Below, in pieces: positions 62,776 through 64,000 of a DNA stretch of 64,000 nucleotides. The position numbers and the translations under genes are program-made. The stretch is from Polaribacter sp. SA4-10 (GTDB lineage Bacteria; Bacteroidota; Bacteroidia; Flavobacteriales; Flavobacteriaceae), in contig NZ_CP019331.1 of NCBI RefSeq assembly GCF_002163835.1, positions 434,001 to 498,000 on the forward strand, in the 5' to 3' direction. The notes beneath the pieces are model-generated. The model had not been told where the DNA came from. It did not search any database and saw nothing but the letters and a program-made list of their open reading frames with translations. Position 1 is the stretch's first letter, and every line of letters starts with the position of its first letter.

Positions 62776-63579
62776 ATGAATAAAATAAAAAATATTATAG
62801 GACTAATTGTATTAAGTATTGTTCTTTACTCATGTGGTAATAGTAATGGAATAGTTAATCCTTATGCTGATTTTGATTATGAAGCGCAAGCATTAATTGA
62901 TAATGATACTTTAACTAATTTTCTAAAGAATCATTATTTTGATGAAAGTAAAGACTCTATTGTGCTATTAGTTTCTGGAAAAACATCTCTTTTTGATGAT
63001 GATAAATTAGTAACTATGAATGTTTCTGAAAATGATATAGATTATGAATTGTTTGTATATGTTGCTGAAATGGGAGATCCATCACCTAACCCAGATAAAG
63101 GAAACCCTTCTATTGTAGATTCTGTATTTGTAAAATATTATGGACAACAAATTTTAACTACTAAATCTTTAGATACTGCTTTTGATTTTAATACAAGTGG
63201 TATTTGGCTTACATTAAACAATGTAATTAAAGGATGGAGTTATGGCTATACAAAACTTAAAGGTGGTAGTTTAAAAAAAGAACCAAATGGAGATGTTTTT
63301 AATGGACCAATAACATATTTAAATGTAGGTAAAGGTATTTTATTTATACCTTCAGGATTAGCTTATCCTTCAAGTAATCCCAATAATTTTTCTAATCCTT
63401 TGATTAATCAAAATATAATTTTTTATATAGACTTGTTAGATTTTGTTGCTGATACTGATCATGATAATGATGGCATACCTTCTATAATGGAAGATGCTGA
63501 TGGCGATGGAGACCCTTCAAATGATTTTAGTGATTTAGACAATCCAACTATCCCAGATTATTTAAATCCGAATATATAA
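62776..63579 (+). CDS. FKBP-like lipoprotein with calcium-binding-like tail
   Basis: 267 aa. The lipobox VLYSCGNS puts the lipidated Cys at residue 20. The middle has an FKBP-type peptidyl-prolyl isomerase pattern: SVFVKYYGQQILTTKSLDTA, NNVIKGWSYGYTKLKGG, LFIPSGLAYPSS and NIIFYIDLLDF. After it comes an Asp-rich tail, DTDHDNDGIPSIMEDADGDG and more, like thrombospondin type 3 calcium loops. It probably folds surface or periplasmic proteins. It is divergent from hslR. Confidence 0.82.
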   Translation: MNKIKNIIGLIVLSIVLYSCGNSNGIVNPYADFDYEAQALIDNDTLTNFLKNHYFDESKDSIVLLVSGKTSLFDDDKLVTMNVSENDIDYELFVYVAEMGDPSPNPDKGNPSIVDSVFVKYYGQQILTTKSLDTAFDFNTSGIWLTLNNVIKGWSYGYTKLKGGSLKKEPNGDVFNGPITYLNVGKGILFIPSGLAYPSSNPNNFSNPLINQNIIFYIDLLDFVADTDHDNDGIPSIMEDADGDGDPSNDFSDLDNPTIPDYLNPNI

Positions 63580-63599
63580 TAACAATAAATTTTAATCAT

Positions 63600-63636
63600 A
63601 AAAAAGGCTCTTCAAATATTTGAAGAGCCTTTTTTA
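63600..63636. terminator. Bidirectional terminator
   Basis: AAAGGCTCTTCAAAT/ATTTGAAGAGCCTTT perfect stem with A and T runs on the two sides. It lies between the convergent FKBP-like and beta-barrel genes. Confidence 0.92.
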
Positions 63637-63654
63637 TGAAATAAATAGTATTAA

Positions 63655-64000
63655 TTATAACTTATAAGATAAACCTAGAATGACTTGATTTACTCTTGTA
63701 TCAAAACTAACATTAGTTCCTGTTTCACGTAAGAAAGTAGATTCTATCCCAGAGAAAGCTCTTTCCCAACGAACATCAATTCCTAATTTCCCTAATTCTA
63801 TTCCTCCACCAAATTGTAGTCCAACAGTAAAACCATCACTTTTAACATCAGAAATATCATTAATACTAAAATCAGAATCAAGAATGTATTGAAAAGAAGG
63901 ACCTGCATAAATGTTACCAACTCCAAAAATCTTTTTTCCTAATAATACAGGAATATCAATTTTCTGAAAACTATATGTAGTTGTTTTTGCATTAGAAGTT
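63655..64000 (-). CDS. Outer-membrane beta-barrel protein, 3' part
   Basis: The last 115 codons of a leftward gene whose start lies beyond the window. Readable strands include KIDIPVLLGKKIFGVGNIY, AGPSFQYILDSDFS, GLQFGGGIELGKLGIDVRW and the final VNQVILGLSYKL, with alternating residues and an aromatic-poor end typical of PorT/OmpA-like small barrels. The AGPSFQY motif is common in flavobacterial outer-membrane proteins. Confidence 0.8.
   Translation of the reverse strand, partial: TSNAKTTTYSFQKIDIPVLLGKKIFGVGNIYAGPSFQYILDSDFSINDISDVKSDGFTVGLQFGGGIELGKLGIDVRWERAFSGIESTFLRETGTNVSFDTRVNQVILGLSYKL

Overview
This is AT-rich chromosomal DNA of a marine-type Flavobacteriaceae member (Bacteroidota), most likely Polaribacter or a close relative. 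That placement is an inference from gene families and not a database result. The supporting families are DUF4290, DUF6090, SatD/DUF3307, parE/parC of Bacteroidota type, a reduced-zinc-finger DnaJ, both AcnB and Acn aconitases, and TonB receptors with carboxypeptidase-like N-terminal domains.

Left core (1-36170). The leftward block holds topB, a hypothetical gene, tex, a GNAT acetyltransferase, a fumarylacetoacetate-hydrolase-family gene and lysA. Rightward parE and parC follow, separated by a truncated ORF6N gene and a repeat. Next come a DUF922 protease-like gene and an Asp/Glu racemase. A cobalamin module follows: a BtuF-like lipoprotein and guaC leftward, then a cobalamin riboswitch and a BtuB-like TonB receptor rightward. 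SatD, DUF3307 and a small membrane protein form a leftward operon whose promoter region carries three operator-like palindromes at an exact 28-bp period. Then come a UvrD/PcrA helicase, DUF4290, murA (with Asp replacing the fosfomycin-target Cys), grpE, dnaJ, rnpB RNA, acnB, acn and an M23 peptidase.

Genomic island (36171-61060). A perfect 57-bp direct repeat of the 3' part of tRNA-Leu(GAG) brackets about 24.9 kb. The intact tRNA and a tyrosine integrase lie at the right end. The left part of the island (36.4-41.1 kb) is a graveyard of broken genes, including a replisome-organizer-like DUF4373 gene and an IS110 remnant.

The middle part (41.15-53.78 kb) resembles an integron cassette array. 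Nearly all its genes, apart from two small ORFs and the IS transposases, lie on the minus strand, and they are separated by long imperfect palindromes (attC-like sites) with conserved ends ACAACG and GTGTTGT. Cargo includes a proteasome-fold protein with Ser in the nucleophile position, membrane and cupin proteins, a DUF6090 protein, and an EcoRI-family restriction system with two unrelated methyltransferases. Two paralogous modules with variable middles and a secreted esterase complete it. Two IS110-family elements sit at the same position of two of these sites. Each has a two-domain bridge-RNA-like leader whose guide segments match its own flanks, and the guides differ between the copies in step with the flanks.

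The right part of the island has a TonB receptor, a membrane AraC-type regulator, a second tyrosine recombinase that is the candidate cassette recombinase, and a small zinc-finger protein.

Right core (61061-64000). tRNA-Leu, tRNA-Lys, aroK, a PRPP-dependent phosphoribosyltransferase, hslR, an FKBP-like lipoprotein and the 3' end of an outer-membrane beta-barrel gene. The two best candidates for something undescribed are the integron-like array and the bridge-RNA-guided IS110 elements that target its sites.
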